A DNA stretch of 64,000 nt, taken from contig NZ_JBMMGT010000002.1 in NCBI RefSeq assembly GCF_049366555.1, forward strand, positions 1 through 64,000, in the 5' to 3' direction. This DNA is from Avibacterium volantium_A (GTDB lineage: Bacteria; Pseudomonadota; Gammaproteobacteria; Enterobacterales; Pasteurellaceae). Positions 18,456-28,045 of this stretch are shown here, piece by piece; positions within the stretch are counted from its first letter, which is position 1, and every line of letters begins with the position of its first letter. A program made the translations under genes and the position numbers. Under the pieces are notes generated by a model. The model ran no database searches. It was not told where the DNA came from and saw only the letters and a program-made list of their open reading frames with translations.

Positions 18456-21134
18456 ATGTTAATTCCATCAAAACTTATTTGTTCTTACCGCCTACAAAAT
18501 AGCGTAACCAGAACCGCTTTATTATCCTTGCTAGAACAGGCTTCAGATTATCCTTTAGTACTGATTACCGCTCCCGCAGGTTATGGCAAAACTACGTTGA
18601 TTTCTCAATGGGCAAAGGATAAACCACATCTAGGTTGGTATTCTTTAGATGAAAGCGATAATCAAACGGAGCGGTTTGCAGGCTACTTTTGTGCGGCATT
18701 AGAGAGGGCTACCAACAACCACATTCACAATGAAGACAATCCGCCCTATTCCAATTTGTTTTCACTGTTTAATCAGTTGTTGGTCAATCTTGCTTCCTAC
18801 GAACAGCCATTTTATCTGGTGATTGATGATTATCATTTAATTGAAAACGAAGAAATTCACGATGCATTAAAATATTGGATCAAACACCAACCGCCTGCAA
18901 TGACGCTCATTTTGATTTCACGTTCTCAGCCGCCATTGAGCTTAGCCAGTTTAAGAGTGCAAGAACAATTATTAGAAATTAATGCCCATCAACTGCCTTT
19001 TTCTCATCAAGAAAGTATTGCATTTTTCCAATCTCGTTTAGAAGAACCCTTAACGGAACAAGAAATTACCGCACTTTGTGATGAGGTGGAGGGCTGGCCG
19101 ACGGCGTTACAACTCATCAGCCTTTCTGCCAAGCAGCAGAGAAGTACTCTACAAGATATTGCCAAACGCCTTTCCCATCATAGTTTTCACATCAATGATT
19201 ACTTAAATGACGAAGTGCTTGCCCCTGTGGATAAAGCAACCAGACAATTTATTTTGCGTTGCTCTATTCTACGTTCAATGAACGAAACTCTCGTGGCTGA
19301 AGTAACGGGCGAAACAGAGAGCCGATTTATTTTAGAACGGCTAGAAAAACAAGGGCTATTTTTACAACGAATGGAAAGCGATGATAATTGGTGGCGTTTT
19401 CACCCGCTTTTTGCCTCTTTCTTAGCTCATTGTAGCCAGCGTGAGTTGGCAAATGAAATGCCCGCATTGCACCAACAAGCGGCACAAGGTTGGCTCGCTC
19501 AAGGCTATGTTACCGAAGCCCTCTACCACGCCAGCTTGTTAGAAAACAAACAATTATTGTTGCAAATTTTATCACAAAACGGCTGGCAATTATTCCACCA
19601 AGGGGAACTCAAATTATTAGAGCAAAGCCTAGAACATCTTGATGATACAGGGCTTGTCGCCTACCCTAATCTAGTATTATTAAAAGCGTGGCTTGCCCAA
19701 AGCCAACATCGGCATAGTGAAGTGGCTGGCATTTTTGCCCATTTTGAACAACAAAACATCGCACTCAGCCCTGAAAATCAAGCGGAATTTGACGTGTTGC
19801 TCGCCCAAGTCGCCATAAATTCAGGCGATGAAAACACCGCACTTTCACTTGCCTCCAACGCATTAAATCGCCTTGCTGACAACGCCCACTATGCTAAAAT
19901 TGTTGCCACCTCCATTATTGGCGAGGCTTGGCACGTTAAGGGCAATTTCGCTGATGCGATTACAATGCTACAAAAAGCGGAAAAAATGGCTCGTCAGTAT
20001 CACACCTCACATAATGTATTGTGGACATTGCTACAACAGTCGGAAATTTTGATTGCACAAGGTTTCCTGCAAGCGGGCTATGATATGTTAAATAAAGCTT
20101 CGCGATTTGTGAAAGAAAACCACTTACAGCAAATTCCAATGTATGAATTTTTGCTCCGATTGAAAGGGCAAATCTTATGGGATTGGTATGACCTAGACAA
20201 AGCTGAAGCGATGGCAACAGCGGGAATTTCAGTGTTAGATAGCGAAAAGGCAAGGCTGCAATGCCTTGCGATTTTATGCAAAATTTCTCTTGTTCGAGGT
20301 GATATAGATAACGCCACTCGACAGCTAGAAAAAATCACTCAACTACAAAACGCTCATCACTATCATAGCGATTGGAATGCCAATGCTGATCAGGTCAAAA
20401 TTGTGTTATGGCAAATGACGAACGATAACCAAGCTGCTCAAAATTGGCTAATACAAAACCAACCACCGAGCACGGATACCAATCATTTCAGCCAAGTACA
20501 ATGGCGTAATATTGCCCGAGCCAAAATGCTCATTGGTGATTATGAAGAGGCCAAAAAGATTTTAGATAAATTGATCCAAACGGCGGAAAATTTGCAATTT
20601 ATCAGTGATTTAAACCGTGCGTTAATTTTACGTAATCGCCTACATTTTCTCACCCATAACAAAGAGGCGGCAATGGCTGATCTTAGCCTTGGGCTTAGCC
20701 TCACCAAGCAGACCAATTTTATCAGCGTCTTTGTTTTGGAAGGAGAAATAATGGCACAACAAATCCGTCAGTTACTTGCACAAAATACCCTCGATGAATT
20801 AGTTGCACATAAAGCACAATTTATTTTGCGTCATATTAATCAATACTATCGCCATAAGTTTGCCCATTTTGATGAGGAATTTGTTGAAAATTTACTAAAA
20901 AATCCGCAAGTGCCAGACTTATTAAAAATTAGCCCTCTCACCCAAAGGGAATGGCAAGTACTAGGGTTAATTTATTCGGGATATAGTAACGAACAAATTT
21001 CTGATGAATTACAAGTCGCGATTACCACAATTAAAACGCACATTCGTAATTTATATCAAAAATTAGGTGTGGCAAATCGTAATGAAGCGATCCAATACAC
21101 GCGAGAGCTTTTGAAATTAATGGGCTATAGCTAG
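18456..21134 (+). CDS. malT: ATP- and maltotriose-dependent activator MalT
   Basis: Master activator of the maltose regulon. The 892-residue STAND-family ATPase carries Walker A ITAPAGYGKTTL near residue 40, Walker B FYLVIDDYH near residue 130, a long helical TPR-like sensor domain, and a C-terminal LuxR-type DNA-binding domain (SPLTQREWQVLGLIYSGYSN...TIKTHIRNLYQKLGV). The start at ATG 18456 (MLIPSKLI) matches E. coli MalT and has GGG nine bases upstream; a frame from 18402 adds 18 residues. It is divergent from malPQ and is followed by malGFE in the opposite direction. USSs are at 19068-19076 and 19836-19844. Confidence 0.96.
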   Translation: MLIPSKLICSYRLQNSVTRTALLSLLEQASDYPLVLITAPAGYGKTTLISQWAKDKPHLGWYSLDESDNQTERFAGYFCAALERATNNHIHNEDNPPYSNLFSLFNQLLVNLASYEQPFYLVIDDYHLIENEEIHDALKYWIKHQPPAMTLILISRSQPPLSLASLRVQEQLLEINAHQLPFSHQESIAFFQSRLEEPLTEQEITALCDEVEGWPTALQLISLSAKQQRSTLQDIAKRLSHHSFHINDYLNDEVLAPVDKATRQFILRCSILRSMNETLVAEVTGETESRFILERLEKQGLFLQRMESDDNWWRFHPLFASFLAHCSQRELANEMPALHQQAAQGWLAQGYVTEALYHASLLENKQLLLQILSQNGWQLFHQGELKLLEQSLEHLDDTGLVAYPNLVLLKAWLAQSQHRHSEVAGIFAHFEQQNIALSPENQAEFDVLLAQVAINSGDENTALSLASNALNRLADNAHYAKIVATSIIGEAWHVKGNFADAITMLQKAEKMARQYHTSHNVLWTLLQQSEILIAQGFLQAGYDMLNKASRFVKENHLQQIPMYEFLLRLKGQILWDWYDLDKAEAMATAGISVLDSEKARLQCLAILCKISLVRGDIDNATRQLEKITQLQNAHHYHSDWNANADQVKIVLWQMTNDNQAAQNWLIQNQPPSTDTNHFSQVQWRNIARAKMLIGDYEEAKKILDKLIQTAENLQFISDLNRALILRNRLHFLTHNKEAAMADLSLGLSLTKQTNFISVFVLEGEIMAQQIRQLLAQNTLDELVAHKAQFILRHINQYYRHKFAHFDEEFVENLLKNPQVPDLLKISPLTQREWQVLGLIYSGYSNEQISDELQVAITTIKTHIRNLYQKLGVANRNEAIQYTRELLKLMGYS

Positions 21135-21181
21135 TGATTATTGCTTTTACAAGGCATTTAAAGTTGGCAAGTCTTACAAGC

Positions 21182-21236
21182 AAAGTGCGGTGGAGTTTTT
21201 TAAAGTTTTATTAGAAAAAAGACCGCACTTTTTATT
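21182..21236. terminator. USS dyad terminator between malT and malG
   Basis: A plus-strand USS (21183-21191) and an inverted USS (21222-21230) form a 10-bp stem AAAGTGCGGT/ACCGCACTTT with a 30-base loop and a T-run after it. It lies between the converging malT and malG ends. A near-match TGTGCGGT follows at 21251. Confidence 0.65.
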
Positions 21237-21291
21237 CTTAAGGAAAATAATGTGCGGTCAGATTTTTTATAATTTTTTTATTTTAATTGGT

Positions 21292-22182
21292 TTAGCCTTT
21301 TACTCCACCTGCGGTTAAGCCACCTACAAGCCAACGTTGTGCCAATAAAAAGACAGCAGTGATAGGAATGGCGGAAAGCACAGCTGCGGCGGCAAAATCG
21401 CCCCATAAATAGTTTTGAGGATAAAGATATTGTTGCATACCTACCGCAAGGGTATAGCTTTCCACATCACGCAAGAGCAGTGAGGCGATTGGCACTTCTG
21501 TAATAGCTGCGATGAAAGATAAAATAAACACCACCGCCAAAATAGGGACAGAAAGCGGAAGCAAAATCAAGCGGAATGCCTGCCACGGCGTTGCACCATC
21601 TAATTCAGCAGCTTCTTCTAGTGAGCCATCGATGGTTTCAAAATATCCCTTGATCGTCCAAACGTGCAATGCAATGCCACCGAGATAGGCAAAAATCACG
21701 CCAGCGTGTGTGTTTAAACCGAGAAACGGAATGTATTGCCCGAGGCGGTCAAATAATGCATACAAGGCAACAAGAGAAAGTACGGCTGGGAACATTTGAA
21801 AAATAAGCATTCCTTGCAATAACGTTTTTTTGCCTTTGAATTTCATTCTGGCGAAGGCATAAGCACAAGTGGTTGAGAGGGCAACAATTCCCACTGAAGT
21901 CAGCGTTGCGACTTTCACCGAGTTCCAAAGCCAAAGTAATACGGGAAACGGCGGTGGGGTGATAGTGCCATCGGAATGCACCACATCAAACCCGAGGGCG
22001 AGTTTCCAGTGTTCCCAAGAGATTTCGTGCGGAATAATATCTCCAAGTGCCAAATTTCCTGGACGTAAAGAAATGCCAACCACCATCAATAATGGAAACA
22101 TTATTAACGCAATAAACGCAATTAAGAAGAAATGGGTTGCCCATAGGCGATATCGTAAGGATTTTGCTTGAACAATAGCCAT
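21292..22182 (-). CDS. malG: maltose/maltodextrin ABC permease MalG
   Basis: Inner-membrane permease subunit of the MalFGK2 importer. The 296 residues contain six membrane segments and the EAA loop EEAAELDGATPWQAFRLILL that docks to MalK. The ending GLTAGGVKG matches E. coli MalG, and long stretches such as FPVLLWLWNSVKVA look almost identical. It starts 8 bases after malF. Confidence 0.97.
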   Translation of the reverse strand: MAIVQAKSLRYRLWATHFFLIAFIALIMFPLLMVVGISLRPGNLALGDIIPHEISWEHWKLALGFDVVHSDGTITPPPFPVLLWLWNSVKVATLTSVGIVALSTTCAYAFARMKFKGKKTLLQGMLIFQMFPAVLSLVALYALFDRLGQYIPFLGLNTHAGVIFAYLGGIALHVWTIKGYFETIDGSLEEAAELDGATPWQAFRLILLPLSVPILAVVFILSFIAAITEVPIASLLLRDVESYTLAVGMQQYLYPQNYLWGDFAAAAVLSAIPITAVFLLAQRWLVGGLTAGGVKG

Positions 22183-22190
22183 AATGCCTC

Positions 22191-23732
22191 CTAGTCAAAT
22201 TTCATTTTTGTGGCTTTGATATTTAATAAAGCAAGCCCTGCGACTAATAAGAAAATGAGGGTTGCAATGGCAGCAGCGAGCCCGAAATCTTGGCTACCGC
22301 CGCCTTCAAATGCAATTCGGTAAGTGTAGCTCACTAAAAGATCCGTATGCCCTGCTGGTGTTGTTGTGCCGATCATATCTGGTCGTCCATTGGTTAATAA
22401 TTGAATTAACACGAAATTATTAAAGTTAAAGGCGAACGAGGCGATCATTAATGGGGTAAGCGGTTTTAACAATAGCGGCACGGTAATTTTATTAAAATTT
22501 TGCCAAGTTGAAGCGCCGTCCATTGCCGAAGCTTCATATAAATCGTTTGGAATCGCTTTTAATAATCCCATACATAAAATCATCATATAAGGGTAACCTA
22601 GCCAAGTATTTACGATTAAAATCATTACCTTAGCTAAGAACGGATCATTAAACCATTCAGGGCGAATGCCGAAAAGCTGGTTCAAGATCATATTGATTTC
22701 ACCGAAACTTTGATTAAATAACCCTTTGAAAATTAAGATAGAAATAAATGCTGGAACAGCGTAGGGTAAAATGAGGAAAAGACGATAAAGTGCTTTGCCT
22801 TTTAAGGCTTCCCATTGTACAAGACTAGCAAAAATCATTCCTAAAATTACGGTGAAAATAACTGTTAGCACTGAAAACACAATCGTCCAAATAAAGATTT
22901 GGATAAAAGGTTTTTGAATTCCTTCATCGGTGAAAATTTTAATGAAATTTGCGAATCCGATAGAAACAGTGAAGCCCGGTTCTAACGTTTCCTTAAGCCA
23001 GTTGCCTTGAGAGTCAATTTGTTGAAAAAAGCCCGTATCAAAATTGGCTAAATAGATTTTTCCGTTTTCGTTATTAATAAGCTGATGTGTGGTTTCATCA
23101 TAACGATAGCGTGAGCTTTGAGCCGAAAATTGACGTAATGAGCTCATTGTTAATGCTGAACCATTCGGCAAGATTAAAGTCATCGCTTGTAAGGCTTGGC
23201 GATTTTGCGTGATGGTTTTCAGCGGAGCCGCATTAATGTCAGGCAAATCTTGCTGGGCTAAATGAACTTGTGAGGGTACTAAAGATACAGGGTCGGAAAG
23301 AAAATATTCGCCATTATGAGATAAGCCAATTTGATATTTTCCTTCAGTTTGTGGGTAGAGCTTGAAATCATATTTTTCGCCAGATAAATATTTCTGAGCG
23401 GTTAAAACGTTTAACGCACGCTCAAATGAAAGTTGGTTTGTGCTGCTGTAATTGGTAAATGCAATGGCGATAGTAGCTACCAATGGAAACAAAATAAAGA
23501 TGATCATTCCCGTGATACCAGGATAGACATAACGCCACGCATAGGCTTTAGGGCTGCTAAAAATATACACGCCAGAGGTAAGGATTACGAGGGTTAAAAT
23601 CGCAAAAAGATACTCACCTTGGGAATACATCAACATTACCGCATAAAAATCTAGTAGTAAAATAGCAATAATTAAAAGGTATCTGACAAAATGTCGCTGA
23701 GTTAGGTTGGAGCTTAAAAATGATGATCGCAT
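22191..23732 (-). CDS. malF: maltose/maltodextrin ABC permease MalF
   Basis: Inner-membrane permease subunit partnering MalG. The 513 residues include the large periplasmic P2 loop typical of MalF (about residues 90-270) and the EAA loop YEASAMDGASTWQNFNKIT. The ATG at 23732 has GAGG six bases upstream and gives the same length as E. coli MalF (514); the in-frame GTG at 23765 adds eleven residues and lies in a USS. A hairpin and a USS occupy the 98-base gap from malE. Confidence 0.96.
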   Translation of the reverse strand: MRSSFLSSNLTQRHFVRYLLIIAILLLDFYAVMLMYSQGEYLFAILTLVILTSGVYIFSSPKAYAWRYVYPGITGMIIFILFPLVATIAIAFTNYSSTNQLSFERALNVLTAQKYLSGEKYDFKLYPQTEGKYQIGLSHNGEYFLSDPVSLVPSQVHLAQQDLPDINAAPLKTITQNRQALQAMTLILPNGSALTMSSLRQFSAQSSRYRYDETTHQLINNENGKIYLANFDTGFFQQIDSQGNWLKETLEPGFTVSIGFANFIKIFTDEGIQKPFIQIFIWTIVFSVLTVIFTVILGMIFASLVQWEALKGKALYRLFLILPYAVPAFISILIFKGLFNQSFGEINMILNQLFGIRPEWFNDPFLAKVMILIVNTWLGYPYMMILCMGLLKAIPNDLYEASAMDGASTWQNFNKITVPLLLKPLTPLMIASFAFNFNNFVLIQLLTNGRPDMIGTTTPAGHTDLLVSYTYRIAFEGGGSQDFGLAAAIATLIFLLVAGLALLNIKATKMKFD

Positions 23733-23799
23733 ACTACACCTCAAAAAAACTGTGAAAAAAAGCACCGCACTTTTATTAACGCTTAGATTTAGCGCTTAG

Positions 23800-23826
23800 G
23801 TAAAAGGGGAGTAATTCTCCCCTAAG
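23800..23826 (-). terminator. intercistronic hairpin/attenuator between malE and malF
   Basis: Stem CTCCCC (23817-23822) pairs with GGGGAG (23806-23811) around a five-base loop. On the minus strand it is followed by TTTTACC. It lies directly after the malE stop. Partial termination or protection of the malE 3' end would give more binding protein than permease; in E. coli, REP elements fill this role at the same place. Confidence 0.65.
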
Positions 23827-23830
23827 AAAA

Positions 23831-25033
23831 TTATTGTTGTTTTAAAATTCTTTCCTGAGCTTCATCAAGAGCTTGTTTCACCGTTTGACGACCATTCACC
23901 GCATTAGTAATCGCACTGCGTTCAGCGTACCAAAAGGCGGACATTTGCGGAATATTTGGCATAATTTCTCCGTTTTCCGCATTCGTCATCGTGGCAGCAA
24001 TGCGAGGATCAACAGCGAGCTTGGCTTGGTAAGATTTTAATGCCACCGCACCCAATGGTTTATCTTTATTCACAGTGGCTAACCCTTCGTCCGTTAAAAG
24101 ATAATTTTCTAAAAACTCAACAGCGAGATCCTGATTTGGGCTTGCGGCATTGATCGCGGCACTTAATACCCCCACAAATGGTTTAGAGGGGTTACCATTG
24201 AGGGTAGGCAATACTGCCACGCCATAATTGATCCCACTTTTTTCAATGTTGCCCCACGACCAAGGTCCATTGATGGTTAAGGCAGTTTCTCCTTTGTTGA
24301 AGCTGGCTTCCGCAACGGAATAATCCATATCCGGATTGATCACCTTGTCTTTCACCAAATTTACGACAAATTGTAATCCTTGTTGCGAACCTGCGTTATT
24401 CACGCCGATGTCTTGTGGGTTGTAGCGTCCATTGTCAAATTTGAATGCATAGCCTCCATTAGCCGCCACCACAGGCCAAGTGAAATAAGGTTCAGCAAGA
24501 TTCCACATAATGGCATTTTTTCCTTGGGATTTTAAGTTTTTATCCACTTCAATAACTTCTTCCCAAGTTTTAGGTGGGGATTTGATAAGATCTTTGTTAT
24601 AGATTAACGAAAGGGATTCAATCGCCACAGGGTAAGAGATCACTTTGCCGTTATAGGTTTGTGCGTCCCACACGAAATCGGCAAATTTTTCTTTAAAGTC
24701 AGGGCTAGGGTGCAATTCGGCTAACAATCCTGCTTGTGCATAGCCACCAAAGCGATCGTGTGCCCAGAAAATGATGTCGGGTCCATCGCCTGTTGCGGCA
24801 ACTTGTGGGAATTTTTCTTCTAGTTTATCAGGGTGTTCTACTAACACGGGAATGCCTGTATCCGCTTCAAATTTTTTCCCAACTTCAGCCAAGCCGTTAT
24901 AGCCTTTGTCGCCGTTGATCCAAATCACCAGTTTTCCTTCTGTCATTTTTGCCATTACCGCCCCTGAGAAAACAAGGCTGGCAATGGTGCTTAGGGTGAA
25001 AGTCAATAAGGTTTTTTTCATCACTTTTTTCAT
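23831..25033 (-). CDS. malE: periplasmic maltose/maltodextrin-binding protein
   Basis: Binds maltose and maltodextrins in the periplasm and delivers them to MalFGK2. The ATG at 25033 (MKKVMKKTLL) has AGGAG nine bases upstream. A signal peptide ends at GAVMA before KMTEGKLVIWINGDKGYNGL, the recognisable mature start. Length is 400 residues, as expected. Upstream bases to 25081 can be read in frame but form an untranslated leader. It is first in malEFG and diverges from malK across a region with CRP and MalT sites. Confidence 0.97.
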   Translation of the reverse strand: MKKVMKKTLLTFTLSTIASLVFSGAVMAKMTEGKLVIWINGDKGYNGLAEVGKKFEADTGIPVLVEHPDKLEEKFPQVAATGDGPDIIFWAHDRFGGYAQAGLLAELHPSPDFKEKFADFVWDAQTYNGKVISYPVAIESLSLIYNKDLIKSPPKTWEEVIEVDKNLKSQGKNAIMWNLAEPYFTWPVVAANGGYAFKFDNGRYNPQDIGVNNAGSQQGLQFVVNLVKDKVINPDMDYSVAEASFNKGETALTINGPWSWGNIEKSGINYGVAVLPTLNGNPSKPFVGVLSAAINAASPNQDLAVEFLENYLLTDEGLATVNKDKPLGAVALKSYQAKLAVDPRIAATMTNAENGEIMPNIPQMSAFWYAERSAITNAVNGRQTVKQALDEAQERILKQQ

Positions 25034-25104
25034 AATACTACGCTCCTGATTGTGAGTGGGTAATAAGGATTTCTGCTTCATTATGCGTAAATTTTACAAT
25101 TTGT

Positions 25105-25127
25105 TATCCTCCCCCCATCTCCTCCTT
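25105..25127 (-). promoter_or_regulatory. two MalT boxes facing malE
   Basis: On the minus strand, AAGGAGGAGA (core GGAGGA 25125-25120) and GGGGAGGATA (core 25112-25107) are direct repeats 13 bases apart, about 75-90 bases before the malE start codon. They match the GGGGA(T/G)GAGG consensus at seven and eight of ten positions. Confidence 0.7.
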
Positions 25128-25166
25128 TTAAAAAATCAGTCTGTTCTGACAAGTTTTTTCTATTTC

Positions 25167-25182
25167 TGTGAGCAAGCTCACA
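25167..25182. promoter_or_regulatory. CRP site 1 in the malE-malK region
   Basis: TGTGAGCAAGCTCACA is a perfect, nearly fully palindromic TGTGA-N6-TCACA operator. Confidence 0.88.
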
Positions 25183-25199
25183 AAAATGAAAGAAGAAAA

Positions 25200-25215
25200 T
25201 GTGATTGCTATCACA
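25200..25215. promoter_or_regulatory. CRP site 2 in the malE-malK region
   Basis: TGTGATTGCTATCACA is a perfect TGTGA-N6-TCACA operator. Its centre is 33 bases from site 1, about three helical turns, so both CRP dimers lie on the same face of the DNA. Confidence 0.88.
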
Positions 25216-25295
25216 AAAGCTCGCCAAATTGTCCTTTTCAACACACAACATCATTTTCAGCCGATTTTTCCATCTAATCCTTAAAAAAATCCGTC

Positions 25296-25332
25296 AAGGA
25301 GGATTTTTTTTATAAATGAATAGGGGAAGATA
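25296..25332 (+). promoter_or_regulatory. MalT boxes facing malK
   Basis: AAGGAGGATT (core GGAGGA 25298-25303) and GGGGAAGATA (25323-25332) lie 55-90 bases before the malK start on the plus strand. The second has one mismatch in the core. Confidence 0.6.
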
Positions 25333-25386
25333 CGGCACATTGAATTATCCTAAGCTTTCGGATAAAAATGCAAAACGAGGTTAAAT

Positions 25387-26505
25387 ATGGCAAAGGTATC
25401 CTTACGCAATGTGGGTAAATCCTACGGCAATGTACAGATTTCAACGGACATTAATTTAGAAATTGATGAAGGCGAATTTGTCGTTTTTGTTGGACCTTCT
25501 GGCTGTGGAAAATCCACCTTACTTAGAATGATCGCAGGGCTTGAAGACATCAGCACAGGGGATTTATACATCGGCGAAAAAAGAATGAATGATGTGCCGC
25601 CGGCTAAAAGAGGTATCGGAATGGTATTTCAGTCTTACGCGCTCTATCCTCATTTGAATGTGGCAGAAAATATGTCTTTCGGGTTAAAACTCGCTGGCGT
25701 GAACAAAGCAGAACGTGAATCGCGGGTAAATCAGGTGGCAGAAGTATTGCAGCTTGCTCATTTGCTCGATCGCAAGCCGAAAGCCTTATCAGGCGGTCAA
25801 CGACAACGCGTAGCAATTGGTCGAACCTTAGTTTCTCAGCCTGAAGTCTTTTTATTGGATGAACCCCTCTCTAATCTGGACGCAGCATTGCGGGTGCAGA
25901 TGCGGGTAGAGATTTCCAAATTACACAAAAAACTCAATCGTACAATGATTTACGTTACTCACGATCAAGTGGAAGCGATGACGCTTGCGGATAAAATCGT
26001 GGTACTAAAAGCAGGCGGAATAGCACAAGTGGGTAAACCGCTTGAACTTTATCATTATCCGGCCAACCGCTTTGTTGCTGGTTTTATTGGCTCACCGAAA
26101 ATGAATTTTTTGCCTGTTAAAGTAACTGGCGTTGAAAATGAGCGGGTCAGAGTCGAATTGCCTGATGCCAATCATCATAACTTTTGGATTCCTGTTCGCG
26201 GTGATGGTGTGAAAGTGGGAGATAACCTTTCCCTTGGTATTCGACCAGAGCATCTCGTTCCCTCCGAAAACGCCGAAGTGACTTTGCGAGGCAAAGTTCA
26301 AGTGGTCGAGTTATTGGGTAATGAAACGCAAATCCACCTAGAAATCCCTGAAATCAAACAACCTACATTAGTCTATCGCCAAAATGATGTGGTACTGGTG
26401 GATGAAGGTGCGGAGTTTGATATTGGGATCGTGCCAGAACGTTGTCATTTATTCAAAGAAAATGGCATAGCCTGCCCAAGGCTTTTTAAAGAAAAAGGTG
26501 TGTAG
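25387..26505 (+). CDS. malK: maltose ABC transporter ATPase MalK
   Basis: Cytoplasmic ATPase of MalFGK2. Walker A is GPSGCGKST (about residue 37), the signature is LSGGQRQRVAIGR and Walker B is VFLLDEPLSNLD, followed by the His switch VTHDQVEAM. The C-terminal TOBE/regulatory domain (about residues 235-372), which in E. coli binds MalT and enzyme IIA-Glc, is present. First gene of malK-lamB-malM. Confidence 0.96.
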   Translation: MAKVSLRNVGKSYGNVQISTDINLEIDEGEFVVFVGPSGCGKSTLLRMIAGLEDISTGDLYIGEKRMNDVPPAKRGIGMVFQSYALYPHLNVAENMSFGLKLAGVNKAERESRVNQVAEVLQLAHLLDRKPKALSGGQRQRVAIGRTLVSQPEVFLLDEPLSNLDAALRVQMRVEISKLHKKLNRTMIYVTHDQVEAMTLADKIVVLKAGGIAQVGKPLELYHYPANRFVAGFIGSPKMNFLPVKVTGVENERVRVELPDANHHNFWIPVRGDGVKVGDNLSLGIRPEHLVPSENAEVTLRGKVQVVELLGNETQIHLEIPEIKQPTLVYRQNDVVLVDEGAEFDIGIVPERCHLFKENGIACPRLFKEKGV

Positions 26506-26551
26506 AAACGCTTTTATCACCGTTTAATCTCATAGTAAGACGAAGCAGCTA

Positions 26552-26571
26552 GCAGTATAAAGCGATACTGC
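26552..26571 (+). repeat. small hairpin between malK and lamB
   Basis: GCAGTAT pairs with ATACTGC around a six-base loop in the 151-base gap. There is no T-run, so it is more likely a transcript-stability or processing element than a terminator. Confidence 0.4.
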
Positions 26572-26656
26572 AAACTGAAGCTATCCCACTTATTAAGAAA
26601 TCAAACGGCGATATTTTCCTTTTCCTAACCTAAATTATTCTCAAGTGAGGTCGATT

Positions 26657-27937
26657 ATGAAAAACGCAAAAACACGCATTGCAACCATTATTGCAGCAAA
26701 TTTTATCGCACTGAGTGCGAATGCCGTTGATTTCCACGGCTATGCTCGTTCAGGTATTGGTTGGACATCAGGTGGCGGTGAGCAAACTGCTTTCACCGTA
26801 AACGGTGGTGGTTCAAAATATCGTTTAGGTAATGAAGCGGAAACCTATGCGGAATTTAAATTGGGGCAAGAGCTATTCAATGAGGGCAATAAATCCATTT
26901 ATTTAGATTCCAATCTTGCCTATTCCATTAATCAGCAAGGCGATTGGGAAACCACCACGCCCGCCTTGCGTGAGATCAATGTACAATTTAAAAATTTCCT
27001 CGACAGCCTACCCGATGCCACTTTATGGGCGGGGAAACGTTTTTATCAACGCCACGATGTCCATCTTAATGACTTCTATTATTGGGATATTTCAGGCCCC
27101 GGTGCTGGGGTAGAGAATATTGATGTGGGCGTAGGGAAATTGTCTTTTGCCGTAACTCGCAATACCGAACGAGATAGTGCATATAGTTGGGAATATGTCG
27201 TAGATAAGGACGATAAGAATAAGAAGGAGTGGAAATACATTCGTCAGAAAGACGTGTATAACGATGTCTTTGATGTGCGTCTTGCCGATATTGCGGTGAA
27301 TAAAAATGGCAAATTAGAAATCGGGCTAGATTACGGTAGTTCACATACTAAAAAGACGACTGATTATGCAAAAGGAGCGAGTAAAAACGGGTATATGCTC
27401 ACCCTCGAACACACACAAGGCGAATTTTTTGGCGGTTTTAATAAATTTACCGTGCAATACGCCACAGACGCGATGACCTCTTGGAGTACAGGGCACTCAC
27501 AAGGCGGATCAAATGCCAATAAAGGACATATGCTTCGCTTAATCAATCAAGGTGTTGTTGCTCCATCAGATAAAGTGGAATTAATGTATGCATTAATTTA
27601 TGAAAAAACTGATTTAGACAATAACCAAGGAAAAACTTGGTATTCCGCAGGTATCCGTCCAATGTATAAATGGACAGATACAATGAGTACGCTGGTTGAA
27701 GTGGGTTATGATCGCATCAAAGATCAGCAAACAGGATTGAAAAATCAGCTAATGAAATACACCCTCGCCCAACAATGGCAAGCCGGTAGCAGTATTTGGG
27801 CAAGACCTGCAATCCGTGTGTTCGGCACTTATGCTCATTGGAACGATAAATTTAATACCAGCAAACGCACTGACGCAGGCTATAAAGCCAAAGATGGCGA
27901 ATTTATCGCTGGCGTACAATTTGAAGCTTGGTGGTAA
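26657..27937 (+). CDS. lamB: maltoporin LamB
   Basis: Outer-membrane channel for maltodextrins. The ATG at 26657 has GAGG six bases upstream; the GTG at 26645 overlaps that ribosome site. The signal peptide ends SANA before VDFHGYARSGIGWTSGGG, the typical mature start. The 426-residue body is rich in alternating beta-strand sequence and ends GVQFEAWW with a terminal aromatic residue, as expected of an 18-strand porin. Within the malK-lamB-malM operon. Confidence 0.96.
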   Translation: MKNAKTRIATIIAANFIALSANAVDFHGYARSGIGWTSGGGEQTAFTVNGGGSKYRLGNEAETYAEFKLGQELFNEGNKSIYLDSNLAYSINQQGDWETTTPALREINVQFKNFLDSLPDATLWAGKRFYQRHDVHLNDFYYWDISGPGAGVENIDVGVGKLSFAVTRNTERDSAYSWEYVVDKDDKNKKEWKYIRQKDVYNDVFDVRLADIAVNKNGKLEIGLDYGSSHTKKTTDYAKGASKNGYMLTLEHTQGEFFGGFNKFTVQYATDAMTSWSTGHSQGGSNANKGHMLRLINQGVVAPSDKVELMYALIYEKTDLDNNQGKTWYSAGIRPMYKWTDTMSTLVEVGYDRIKDQQTGLKNQLMKYTLAQQWQAGSSIWARPAIRVFGTYAHWNDKFNTSKRTDAGYKAKDGEFIAGVQFEAWW

Positions 27938-28045
27938 TGTCAAATAGCTAAATTAATTTCATTCTTATACAACGAGTTGCTTACGAAGCTGTAATAATAG
28001 GCGACATCAGATTTTATGAAAATGAAAGCGGCTTAGCGCCCTGCA

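Larger units (their letters stand above)
25034..25386. promoter_or_regulatory. divergent malE-malK control region
   Basis: This 353-base gene-free region contains, in order: minus-strand MalT boxes (25105-25127), two perfect CRP operators (25167-25182 and 25200-25215), and plus-strand MalT boxes (25296-25305 and 25323-25332). The layout, with MalT boxes at both outer flanks and CRP sites in the middle, resembles the E. coli malEp-malKp region, where CRP repositions MalT. No open frame here has a convincing start. Confidence 0.85.
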
